Of a DNA stretch of 7,108 nucleotides, positions 1 through 6,253 are shown piece by piece. The stretch lies in assembly GCA_002363695.1 (NCBI GenBank), contig DEWO01000147.1:2529-9636 (forward strand). Reading direction: 5' to 3'. The stretch is from Prevotella sp. UBA3208 (GTDB lineage: Bacteria > Bacteroidota > Bacteroidia > Bacteroidales > Bacteroidaceae). How positions within the stretch are numbered: position 1 is the stretch's first letter; the number at the start of each line of letters is the position of its first letter. The position numbers were made by a program, and so were the translations under genes. The notes beneath the pieces are model-generated. The model saw only the letters and a list, made by a program, of their open reading frames with translations, did no database searches and was not told the origin of the DNA.

Positions 1-2198
1 TGACCAGCGACGACTTCCTCTTCGCTGCTATCCACAATGTGGTGGAGACACTCGTCATCGCCATCATCCTGGTGGTGCTTGTGGTGTACTTCTTCCTGCA
101 GAACTTCAAGGCTACCATTATCCCCTCTATCTCGATCATCGTGTCGCTGCTGGGCACCTTCGCCGTCGTGTCGCTGGCAGGCTTCTCGCTCAACATCCTG
201 ACGCTGTTCGCACTGGTGCTCGCCATCGGTACGGTGGTGGACGATGCCATCGTGGTGGTGGAGGCCGTCATGGCGAAGATGGAGGGCGGCATCAGCGATG
301 CCCGCGAGGCCACCCGTCAGGCCATGAACGAGGTGTCGGTGGCCGTCGTCTCGTGTACGCTGGTGTTTATGGCCGTGTTCGTGCCCGTGATGTTCATGCC
401 GGGCACGTCGGGCACGTTCTTCACCCAGTTTGGTGTCACCATCGCCTCGTCAGTCGGTCTGTCGTGCATCTCGGCCCTGACGCTCTGTCCTGCCCTCACA
501 GCCATCATGATGCGCGTCACGGAAGGCAAGAAGGAAGGCAAGGGCCTGAACTACTATACCAAGAAGGCCTACGAGGCCAGCTACAATGCTATATATAATA
601 AGTATAGCGGAGCCGTGCAGAAGTTCATGAAGCGCCCCGCTTTGGCATGGGGCTTGCTGGCGCTGGCCGCCGTGCTGCTGGTGTTCTTCATGAAGAGTCT
701 GCCCTCGGGTCTCGTGCCTCAGGAGGATCAGGGTGTATTCCTGGTAGAGATACAGGCTCCTGAGGGTGCTACTCTGCAGCAGACGCGTGAGATGGTAAAG
801 CCGGTGGAGGAGAAAGTGAAGAAGATTCCCGAGCTGGAGAGCTTCTCCATGACCTGTGGCTACGGTATGATGTCGGGGGCTGCCTCTTCCAACTACGCTA
901 CGATGGTGGTACGCCTGAAGAACTGGGACGAGCGTCCGGGCTTCGACCACTACCTGCAGGCGGTCTATTATCGCTTCTATTTTGACTGCCAGGAAATCAA
1001 GAACCTGGTGGTGATTCCTTTCGAGATGCCTCAGATTCCCGGCTATGGAACGAGTAACGACATACCCCTGGTTGTGGAAGACCCCACCGCTGGCGACCTG
1101 TCGGAGTTTGCCAAGCAGACCGAACATTTCTTGGCCAAGCTGGCTGAGCGGCCGGAGATCGGCTCTACCATGTCTACCTACTCAGAGCGCTTCCCGAAGT
1201 ATCAGGTGGATGTCGATCCTGCACAGTGCGACCGTGCCGGCGTGTCACCTGCCGATGTGCTTAACACCCTCGGTGCTTACTGCGGCGGTGCTTACATTGG
1301 CAACTTCAACCAGTTCGGTAAGGTCTACCGCATCATGGCTGCCTCGTCGCCAGAATACCGCCTCGACCCGCAGGCCCTGCAGAACATCTTCATGCAGGTG
1401 AAGGATGGCAAGATGACCCCCATCTCTCAGTTCGTCTCGCTGAAAGAGATTGTCGGCCCGTCGAACATCGAGCACTTCAACCTCTTCCAGAGTATCACCT
1501 GCTATGTGAAGCCTGGTAGCGGCTATACCGAAGGCGACGTCCACAAGGTCATTGCCGAGGTGTTCGAAAAGGAGATGCCCAAAACTGCTACCTATGAGTA
1601 TAGCGGCATGTCGCGCGAGTTGGAGGAGACAGCCGGCTCCAATGCCACGGCCCTCATCTACCTCGTCTGCGCCATCCTGATCTACCTCATCCTGGCTTCG
1701 CTCTACAACTCGTGGTTCACACCGTGGGCCGTGCTGTTCAGCGTGCCGTTCGGACTGATGGGTGCCTTCGTGTTTGCTTACTTAGGCTATACGCAGGGTA
1801 TTCCCGGCATGGACAATAACATCTATCTGCAGACGGGTGTCATCATGCTGATCGGTCTGCTGGCCAAGACGGCCATCCTGATTACCGAGTTCGCCACCGA
1901 GCGACGCGCCCAGGGCTTGAGCATCCGCGATGCCGCCTTCGAGGCCTGCAAGGAGCGTCTGCGCCCCATCCTGATGACGGTGGCCACGATGATCATCGGT
2001 ATGATTCCCCTCGTGATAACGGGTGGCGCCGGTGCCAACGGCAACCGTGCCCTCGCCCTCGGTGTCATCGGAGGTATGAGCATCGGTACTGTTGCCCTGC
2101 TCTTCGTCGTTCCGGCTTTCTTCATCGTGTTCCAGAAGCTGCATGAGAAGTTCCAGGGCGCTCCGAAAATGAAGACAGAAAACACCGAAATATCGTAA
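1..2198 (+). CDS. RND family (HAE1/AcrB-like) efflux transporter, 5'-truncated by window edge
   Basis: Inner-membrane proton-driven efflux pump subunit of a tripartite system; substrate cannot be told from sequence. The frame is open from the first full codon at 3, so the gene begins upstream. About 732 residues are visible against roughly 1,040 in the family, so about 300 (TM1 and the first periplasmic lobe) are missing. The visible part starts just before TM2. TM4 carries the motif TVVDDAIVVVEAV with the paired proton-relay aspartates (codons 240-245). After TM7 (near 640-700) comes the second periplasmic porter lobe. TM8-12 follow, with the relay lysine of GLLAKTAIL in TM10 (codon 1866-1868) and RPILMT in TM11. 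The GTG at 39 is internal, not a true start. The outer-membrane channel gene follows after 38 bp, which supports one operon; a membrane-fusion protein gene upstream is expected but not seen. Family assignment is very secure; specificity is unknown. Confidence 0.96.
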   Translation, partial: TSDDFLFAAIHNVVETLVIAIILVVLVVYFFLQNFKATIIPSISIIVSLLGTFAVVSLAGFSLNILTLFALVLAIGTVVDDAIVVVEAVMAKMEGGISDAREATRQAMNEVSVAVVSCTLVFMAVFVPVMFMPGTSGTFFTQFGVTIASSVGLSCISALTLCPALTAIMMRVTEGKKEGKGLNYYTKKAYEASYNAIYNKYSGAVQKFMKRPALAWGLLALAAVLLVFFMKSLPSGLVPQEDQGVFLVEIQAPEGATLQQTREMVKPVEEKVKKIPELESFSMTCGYGMMSGAASSNYATMVVRLKNWDERPGFDHYLQAVYYRFYFDCQEIKNLVVIPFEMPQIPGYGTSNDIPLVVEDPTAGDLSEFAKQTEHFLAKLAERPEIGSTMSTYSERFPKYQVDVDPAQCDRAGVSPADVLNTLGAYCGGAYIGNFNQFGKVYRIMAASSPEYRLDPQALQNIFMQVKDGKMTPISQFVSLKEIVGPSNIEHFNLFQSITCYVKPGSGYTEGDVHKVIAEVFEKEMPKTATYEYSGMSRELEETAGSNATALIYLVCAILIYLILASLYNSWFTPWAVLFSVPFGLMGAFVFAYLGYTQGIPGMDNNIYLQTGVIMLIGLLAKTAILITEFATERRAQGLSIRDAAFEACKERLRPILMTVATMIIGMIPLVITGGAGANGNRALALGVIGGMSIGTVALLFVVPAFFIVFQKLHEKFQGAPKMKTENTEIS

Positions 2199-2233
2199 CT
2201 TCGAAGCATCGAAATATCAAAATATCGCAGATC
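2186..2233 (+). repeat. Degenerate 8-bp-period repeat across the pump stop codon and intergenic gap
   Basis: Reading in steps of eight from 2186 gives CGAAATAT, CGTAACTT, CGAAGCAT, CGAAATAT, CAAAATAT, and then a weaker CGCAGATC. The consensus is CGAAATAT, with two exact copies at 2186-2193 and 2210-2217. The array starts inside the last codons of the RND gene, includes its TAA (2196-2198), and ends just before the ATG of the channel gene. The period is not a multiple of three, so coding constraint does not explain it. The function is unknown; slippage-derived spacer sequence is the simplest reading. Confidence 0.6.
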
Positions 2234-2236
2234 ATC

Positions 2237-3667
2237 ATGAAAAAATTAAGCAATATCATCATCGCTGCAGCCGTGAGCCTTCTGCTCACGGGCTGCGGTA
2301 TATATAATAAGTACGAGCAGAAGATACAGGCTCCTGCCGATGCTTTTGGTGCTACGCAGGACATTCAGAATGCCACTGGCGAAACATCTATCGCGCAGAT
2401 GTCGTGGCGTGAGTTCTTCACCGACCCGCAGCTCCAGCAGCTCATCGAGCAGGTGTTGGCCAACAATACCGACCTCAACTCGGCACGCATTGCCGTAGAG
2501 AAAAGTGAGGCTTCGTTGAAGGCTGCACGTTTGGCTTACCTGCCGTCGCTTTTCTTCTCGCCGTCAGGAACCATCGCAAGCTTTGACAATAGCAAGGCAA
2601 CGAAGACCTACAACCTGCCGTTGCAGCTGTCGTGGGATGTTGACGTCTTCGGTAGCATCACCAATAAGAAACGTGCAGCCAAGGCCGTGCTCCTGCAGGC
2701 CCAGATGCAACAGGAGGCCGTACGGGCTAACCTCATTTCTACTACTGCCCAACAGTATTTCCTGCTGCAAGTGCTGGACCGCCAGCTGGAGATTCTCACC
2801 ATGACGGACAGCCTTTGGAATAAGTCGCTTGAGACTGAGAAGTCGCTTTGGGAGAACGGCAAGGCCTATAGTACCGCTGTCAACCAGATGGAGGCATCCT
2901 ACCTGAGTGTGAAGACGCAGATGGTCGATACCCGTCGCTACATCCGCTCGGTCGAGAATGCCATCTGCCAGCTGATGGGCGTGACCCCACAGCACATCAA
3001 TCGTCAGGAGTGGGGCAGCTCTGCCCTGCATCATGCCGAGGCAGAGGGCGATGCCGCACAGCGTATGTTCGACACCAAGTACCTGAAGCTGGGTGTACCG
3101 GCTCAGATGCTGGAGAACCGTCCGGACATCCGCATGGCCAACCACGCCATGGAGGAGGCTTTCTACAACACCCAGGCCGCTCGTTCTGCCTTCTATCCCG
3201 GCATTACGCTCAGTGGCTCTGCCGGATGGACCAATGATGCCGGCGGTGCCATTGTCAATCCGGGTAAGTTGCTGCTGAGTGCTGTGGCATCGCTCACGCA
3301 GCCCATCTTCGCCCGTGGTAAGCTCATTGCCAATAAGAAGATTGCCCAACTCACCGAGGAAGACCTGCAGAAGAAGTACGTGCAGACGGTCATCAATGCC
3401 GGCAACCAGGTCAACGAGGCCATGGCTGACTGCATGGCAGCCCGCGAGAAACATACCTTCTATCAGCGTCAGGTACAGGTGCTCCATGAGGCTTATACGG
3501 GCACGCATGAGCTGATGGACAATGGTAAGGCCAACTACATTGAAGTGCTAAGAGCCCAGGAGTCGCTGCTTAATGCACAACTTGAGGAGGCTATGAACAT
3601 GTACGATGCTTCCGAAGCAGTCATCGCTCTCTATATCGCCCTTGGCGGCGGCGGTGAGCAGAAGTAA
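2237..3667 (+). CDS. Outer-membrane efflux channel lipoprotein (NodT/OprM/TolC family)
   Basis: Outer-membrane exit duct partnering the RND pump encoded immediately upstream. The 476-residue length is typical of the family. The N-terminus is a lipoprotein signal: MKK, a hydrophobic stretch, and the lipobox LLTGC, with Cys20 as the lipidated residue. This fixes the ATG at 2237 as the start. Two outer-membrane-efflux-protein repeats follow, about residues 55-245 and 285-472. Family signatures are visible: FTDPQLQQLI near residue 55, ENRPDIRMA around 293-301 (usual form RRPDIR), ARSAFYPGITL just after it, PIFARGKLIANK near 355, and YIEVLRAQESLLNAQ near 435. The long heptad-like helices expected for the periplasmic barrel are present. 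The gene sits 38 bp behind the pump gene, with no promoter evident in the gap, and is followed by a terminator, so it is probably the last gene of the operon. Exported substrate is unknown. Confidence 0.95.
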   Translation: MKKLSNIIIAAAVSLLLTGCGIYNKYEQKIQAPADAFGATQDIQNATGETSIAQMSWREFFTDPQLQQLIEQVLANNTDLNSARIAVEKSEASLKAARLAYLPSLFFSPSGTIASFDNSKATKTYNLPLQLSWDVDVFGSITNKKRAAKAVLLQAQMQQEAVRANLISTTAQQYFLLQVLDRQLEILTMTDSLWNKSLETEKSLWENGKAYSTAVNQMEASYLSVKTQMVDTRRYIRSVENAICQLMGVTPQHINRQEWGSSALHHAEAEGDAAQRMFDTKYLKLGVPAQMLENRPDIRMANHAMEEAFYNTQAARSAFYPGITLSGSAGWTNDAGGAIVNPGKLLLSAVASLTQPIFARGKLIANKKIAQLTEEDLQKKYVQTVINAGNQVNEAMADCMAAREKHTFYQRQVQVLHEAYTGTHELMDNGKANYIEVLRAQESLLNAQLEEAMNMYDASEAVIALYIALGGGGEQK

Positions 3668-3683
3668 GCATACTCATATCAAG

Positions 3684-3709
3684 AGAGGTGGCTACGGCCG
3701 CCTCTTTTT
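3684..3709 (+). terminator. Rho-independent terminator of the efflux operon
   Basis: Seventeen bases after the channel stop codon, GAGGTGGC (3685-3692) pairs with GCCGCCTC (3697-3704) with one T-G wobble. An added A-T pair (3684/3705) closes the stem. The loop is TACG closed by C-G, i.e. the extra-stable C(UNCG)G tetraloop. A TTTTT run at 3705-3709, interrupted by one G and then TTT, supplies the U-tract for plus-strand transcripts. On the minus strand the hairpin is followed by TCTTGATAT, a poor U-tract, so it is mainly unidirectional. The hairpin overlaps the last codons and stop of the convergent recombinase gene. Confidence 0.88.
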
Positions 3710-4612
3710 GTTTCTGGGATGGTGCTCCAGGATTTCCTGTCTGAGGGTGGACATATCTATGTGGGTGTAAATCTCCGTGGTGCCGATGCTCTCATGGCCT
3801 AACATGGCCTGGATGGCACGTAGGTCGGCACCGCCTTCTAACAGGGCTGTGGCAAACGAGTGGCGCAGGGTATGGGGCGAGATGGTCTTGGTGATGCCGG
3901 CTTCGGTGGCCTGTCGCTTAATCATGATGAGTATCATGACGCGTGTCAGGTGCGCTCCGCGACGGTTCAGGAAGACATAGTCCTCTTCGCCGGGCTTGAT
4001 ATTCATGAGGTTACGGTCTATAAACCAGTTCTTCAGTTCCTTGATGGCCTTGGGCGAAATAGGGACGAGTCGCTCCTTGGAGCCTTTGCCGAAGACGCGG
4101 ATGTATTGCTCGTTGAGGTAGAGATTGCTGATTTTCAGGTGCACCAGCTCGCTGACGCGCAGTCCGCACGAGAACAGCACCTCGATGATGGCCCTGTTGC
4201 GATGCCCTTCCCATTTGCTGAGGTCAATGCTGTTTTCCAGCGCATCCACCTCTTCTGCCGACAGCACCTCGGGCAGGTGTTCGCCTAAGACAGGCGATTC
4301 CAACAGTTCGGAAGGGTCGTCGTCGCGATAGCCGTCTAACTGCAGGAAGCGGTAGAAGGAGCGTACGCCGCTCAGGATGCGGCACTGTGAGCGTGGATGG
4401 ATGCCGATGTCGTGCAGCCCGGCAGCAAAGTGCTGCAGGTCGGGTAACTGTACCTCCAGCACGTCCTTGCCTTCCTGTTTCATGTAGCTGAGCAGCTTGT
4501 CCAAGTCGTGGCGGTAGGCATCCAGCGTGTTGGCTGAGTAGCCGCGCTGCAATTTCAAGTATCTTTGGTAGGCTCGAACGATATTTGCCTGGCTTTTCTT
4601 GTCCGTTTCCAT
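3692..4612 (-). CDS. xerD: Tyrosine recombinase XerD
   Basis: Site-specific recombinase that, with XerC, resolves chromosome dimers at dif in an FtsK-dependent manner; cytoplasmic. With the ATG at 4612-4610 the protein is 306 residues, close to the usual length of about 300. The N-terminal SAM-like core-binding domain covers roughly residues 8-95 and the catalytic domain roughly 112-295. All six catalytic residues are present: Arg152 (CGLRVSEL), Lys176 (FGKGSKER), His247 and Arg250 (SPHTLRHSF), His273 (LGHESIGTTEIY) and nucleophile Tyr282. Their spacings match E. coli XerD (148/172/244/247/270/279). A longer reading frame from a TTG at 4648 is rejected because it would begin inside the promoter palindrome. 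The gene diverges from aroQ and converges on the efflux operon. Its TAG stop at 3694-3692 sits at the tip of the operon terminator hairpin. XerC is the alternative, but overall similarity and length favour XerD; an integron or phage integrase is unlikely given the housekeeping context. Confidence 0.93.
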   Translation of the reverse strand: METDKKSQANIVRAYQRYLKLQRGYSANTLDAYRHDLDKLLSYMKQEGKDVLEVQLPDLQHFAAGLHDIGIHPRSQCRILSGVRSFYRFLQLDGYRDDDPSELLESPVLGEHLPEVLSAEEVDALENSIDLSKWEGHRNRAIIEVLFSCGLRVSELVHLKISNLYLNEQYIRVFGKGSKERLVPISPKAIKELKNWFIDRNLMNIKPGEEDYVFLNRRGAHLTRVMILIMIKRQATEAGITKTISPHTLRHSFATALLEGGADLRAIQAMLGHESIGTTEIYTHIDMSTLRQEILEHHPRNKKRRP

Positions 4613-4629
4613 TTTATTTCGTACCTTTG
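4599..4629 (+). promoter_or_regulatory. Bacteroidetes-type promoter for aroQ
   Basis: TTG at 4599-4601 as the -33 element, a 20-nt spacer, then TACCTTTG at 4622-4629 matching the TAnnTTTG -7 consensus. Transcription should start near 4635, giving a leader of about 28 nt before the aroQ ATG at 4663. The -33 triplet lies within codons 4-5 of the divergent xerD. The same TTG-20-TAnnTTTG geometry recurs before the Lrp gene, which supports the call. Confidence 0.72.
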
Positions 4630-4646
4630 CGCCGTTGCAAAGGTAC
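4621..4646. repeat. Perfect 10-bp inverted repeat between xerD and aroQ
   Basis: GTACCTTTGC (4621-4630) and GCAAAGGTAC (4637-4646) are exact reverse complements around the 6-nt spacer GCCGTT. Each arm contains the -7 box for one of the two divergent genes. The structure could be simply a symmetric divergent promoter, or also an operator or a hairpin. No U-tract follows in a position that would make it a terminator for a real upstream transcript. Confidence 0.85.
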
Positions 4647-4669
4647 AAAAAAAATTTGAATAATGAAAA
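4638..4669 (-). promoter_or_regulatory. Probable promoter for xerD on the opposite strand
   Basis: The minus strand reads TACCTTTG from 4645 to 4638, again an exact TAnnTTTG -7 box. At the usual distance upstream there is only a T-run (4669-4666 read TTTT on this strand), a weak -33 element. Transcription would begin near 4632, about 20 nt before the xerD ATG at 4612. It overlaps the aroQ promoter completely, so polymerase could occupy only one at a time. Confidence 0.5.
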
Positions 4670-5079
4670 TCCAGATTATCAACGGTCCTAATCTGAACCT
4701 GCTTGGCACCCGCGAGCCGGGCATCTACGGTTCGTCGTCTTTTGACCAGTATCTGCCCCAGTTGCAGGCACGTTATCCCGATATTGAGATAGCCTACTAT
4801 CAGAGCAATATCGAGGGAGAACTCATTAACAAGATGCAGGAGGTGGGCTTCAGCTATGATGGTATCGTGCTCAATGCCGGAGCCTATACCCATACGTCGG
4901 TAGCCCTGCACGACTGCATCCGTTCGCTGAAGTGCCCCGTCATCGAGGTGCATATCTCCAATGTGCACCAGCGTGAGGAGTTCCGTCACCATTCGTTCAT
5001 CTCTGCTGCCTGCAAGGGGGTTATCTGTGGCTTCGGCCTGGACTCCTATCGCTTAGCTGTTGAAGCGCTCAAGGGATGA
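4663..5079 (+). CDS. aroQ: 3-dehydroquinate dehydratase, type II
   Basis: Catalyses dehydration of 3-dehydroquinate to 3-dehydroshikimate, third step of the shikimate pathway to chorismate; cytoplasmic, a dodecamer in this family. The 138 residues match the usual type II length (about 140-150). Conserved features are all visible: NGPNLNLLG at 7-15, Arg17 and catalytic Tyr22 in the REPGIYG lid loop, QSNIEGELI at 47-55, NAGAYTHTS at 71-79 with the anhydroquinate-binding Asn71 and His77, EVHISN at 95-100 with His97, and REEFRHHS at 104-111. The start ATG at 4663 gives the canonical MKIQIINGPN N-terminus. No strong Shine-Dalgarno is seen; the leader is A/T-rich, normal for Bacteroidetes. The TGA stop overlaps the ATG of the methyltransferase gene, so translation is probably coupled. 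Confidence 0.97.
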   Translation: MKIQIINGPNLNLLGTREPGIYGSSSFDQYLPQLQARYPDIEIAYYQSNIEGELINKMQEVGFSYDGIVLNAGAYTHTSVALHDCIRSLKCPVIEVHISNVHQREEFRHHSFISAACKGVICGFGLDSYRLAVEALKG

Positions 5080-5705
5080 CCCTCGACGAGTATATCGAAA
5101 GTCACATCGCTCCGGAGCCCGACTACCTGTATCGGCTCTGGCGGGCTACCAATATCCATATGTTGCATGGGCGCATGGCCTCGGGGCATCTGCAAGGCCG
5201 TCTGCTGAAGATGTTGGTCAGCATGATACGTCCCACTAACATCCTCGAGGTGGGTACCTTCAGCGGCTATTCGGCCATCTGCATGGCCGAGGGGCTGGAG
5301 GAAGGGGGCATGGTCTACACCTTTGAAATCAACGACGAGCAGGAGGATTTTACGCGCCCTTGGATAGAACAGTCGCCCGTCAGCGACAAGATTCGCTTCA
5401 TCGTGGGCGACGCCATCACCGAGGCGCCCAAGTTAGGCATTACCTTCGACATGGCTTTCATTGACGGTGACAAGCGTACCTATCGCGAAACCTACGAGAT
5501 GGCCTTGTCGCTATTGCGGCCGGGGGGCTTTATCCTGGCGGACAATACGCTGTGGGACGGCCATGTGGTAGACAGTCACTACGACCGCGACCCGCAGACA
5601 CGCGGCATTGAGACCTTCAACGACTATGTCATGAACGACAGCCGCGTAGAGCAGGTTATCCTGCCATTACGTGACGGATTGACGCTCATTCGCAAGCAAA
5701 AATAA
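5076..5705 (+). CDS. Class I SAM-dependent O-methyltransferase (COG4122/methyltransferase family 3)
   Basis: Methyltransferase of the catechol/caffeoyl-CoA O-methyltransferase-like family; 209 residues, normal length. Motif I EVGTFSGYS (58-66) binds the methionyl part of SAM. Glu84 in TFEIN is the ribose-binding acidic residue. GDA at 111-113 precedes FIDGDKRTY (128-136), and ADNTLWDG lies at 155-162. Asp130, Asp156 and Asn157 correspond to the family's divalent-metal ligands, so a metal-dependent mechanism is expected. Some close bacterial relatives (B. subtilis TrmR/YrrM) methylate 5-hydroxyuridine at tRNA position 34, which would be a plausible housekeeping role; the sequence alone cannot separate this from a small-molecule substrate. 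The start overlaps the aroQ stop as ATGA, so the two genes share an mRNA. No convincing terminator follows; only a 4-bp stem (CCTG/CAGG) lies downstream. Confidence 0.9.
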   Translation: MTLDEYIESHIAPEPDYLYRLWRATNIHMLHGRMASGHLQGRLLKMLVSMIRPTNILEVGTFSGYSAICMAEGLEEGGMVYTFEINDEQEDFTRPWIEQSPVSDKIRFIVGDAITEAPKLGITFDMAFIDGDKRTYRETYEMALSLLRPGGFILADNTLWDGHVVDSHYDRDPQTRGIETFNDYVMNDSRVEQVILPLRDGLTLIRKQK

Positions 5706-5723
5706 AGATTTTCGCCTGAAAAG

Positions 5724-5754
5724 TTGCAGGTTTCAATTAAAATACGTACTTTTG
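5724..5754 (+). promoter_or_regulatory. Bacteroidetes-type promoter for the Lrp-family gene
   Basis: TTG at 5724-5726, a 20-nt spacer, and TACTTTTG at 5747-5754 match the -33/-7 pattern (TTTG and TAnnTTTG). The predicted start near 5760 gives a leader of about 25 nt to the ATG at 5785. It implies that the regulator and the following gene are transcribed apart from aroQ. Confidence 0.75.
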
Positions 5755-5755
5755 C

Positions 5756-5768
5756 TTACAAATTGTAA
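5756..5768. promoter_or_regulatory. 13-bp palindrome at the Lrp-gene transcription start, candidate operator
   Basis: TTACAA-A-TTGTAA is a perfect 6-bp inverted repeat around one central base. It begins one base after the -7 box, over the predicted start site. The AT-rich centre and size resemble binding sites of Lrp/AsnC proteins, which often autoregulate. Role as operator is inference from position and symmetry. Confidence 0.5.
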
Positions 5769-5784
5769 ACTATCAACAGGAAAC

Positions 5785-6249
5785 ATGGAAAAAATTGACA
5801 ATCTTGATAAGAAGATACTAAGTATCTTGTCGAAGAATGCACGTATTCCCTTTAAGGATGTGGCTGCCGAGTGCAATGTGTCACGTGCGGCCATCCATCA
5901 GCGCGTACAGCACCTGATAGAGGGGAATGTCATCATGGGTAGTGGCTTTGATGTCAATCCGAAGAGCCTGGGATACTCCACTTGTACCTATGTCGGTATT
6001 ACCTTGGAACGCGGCAACATGTATAAGGACGTGGTGGAGTGCCTGCAGCATATCCCTGAGGTGGTGGAGTGCCACTTCACGACGGGCCCTTACACCATGA
6101 TGGTGAAGCTTTACGCCCGCGACAACGAACAGCTGATGCACCTGCTGAACGGACGCCTCCAGGATATTCCCGGCGTGGTGGCCACAGAGACGCTCATCTC
6201 GCTGGAGCAGAGCATCAAGCGCGAGATTCCGGTAACTTTAGACGAATAG
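5785..6249 (+). CDS. Lrp/AsnC family transcriptional regulator
   Basis: DNA-binding regulator that usually senses amino acids or related small molecules and assembles as dimers and octamers. The 154-residue length is typical. The N-terminal winged helix-turn-helix is clear: IDNLDKKILSIL at 4-15, then DVAAECNVSRAAIHQRVQHL at 25-44 with the recognition helix in the second half. A linker leads to the RAM/AsnC ligand-binding domain at about 67-143, with the beta strand STCTYVGITL, the helix after EVVECHFTTGPYTMMVKLY (92-110), and LISLEQS near the end. In the TGxYD-type effector loop, the aspartate common in many Lrp proteins is replaced by threonine (TGPYT), so the ligand may differ. A longer frame from a TTG at 5752 is rejected because it would start inside the -7 box; the ATG at 5785 gives the canonical N-terminus. 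The next gene starts 4 bp after the stop. Confidence 0.93.
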   Translation: MEKIDNLDKKILSILSKNARIPFKDVAAECNVSRAAIHQRVQHLIEGNVIMGSGFDVNPKSLGYSTCTYVGITLERGNMYKDVVECLQHIPEVVECHFTTGPYTMMVKLYARDNEQLMHLLNGRLQDIPGVVATETLISLEQSIKREIPVTLDE

Positions 6250-6253
6250 TACT

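Noticed and set aside
450..1127. Minus-strand open frame of 225 codons opposite the RND gene
   Set aside because: Rich in His, Leu, Arg and Gln as expected of an antisense frame, with no motif. The plus frame is unmistakably an RND pump.
590..2336. Two 15-bp words shared by the pump and channel genes (590-604 with 2299-2313, and 748-762 with 2322-2336), encoding IYNKY and IQAP in both
   Set aside because: The distances between the words differ completely (about 140 bp versus 8 bp) and there is no similarity around them. Chance plus shared codon preference is more likely than duplication or conversion.
2564..3508. Long minus-strand open frame (314 codons) opposite the channel gene
   Set aside because: It has no recognisable domain and its composition reads like the antisense shadow of a well-supported plus-strand gene. 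No promoter is evident.
3860..4288. Plus-strand open frame of 142 codons opposite xerD
   Set aside because: Antisense shadow; all XerD catalytic residues are encoded on the other strand through this stretch.
4613..4648. TTG start giving XerD a 12-residue N-terminal extension
   Set aside because: The extension would begin inside the promoter palindrome, upstream of the predicted transcription start. The ATG at 4612 gives a normal-length XerD.
4555..4992. Minus-strand open frame of 145 codons spanning the xerD start, the promoter region and most of aroQ
   Set aside because: It runs antisense to a complete AroQ and across the shared promoter, with no family signature.
5713..5730. Possible terminator after the methyltransferase gene (CCTG/CAGG stem)
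   Set aside because: Only a 4-bp stem with an 8-nt loop and a short T-run; the -33 element of the next promoter lies within the loop. Too weak to call.
5752..5784. TTG start extending the Lrp protein by 11 residues
   Set aside because: The codon lies within the -7 box TACTTTTG, so it would not be in the mRNA.
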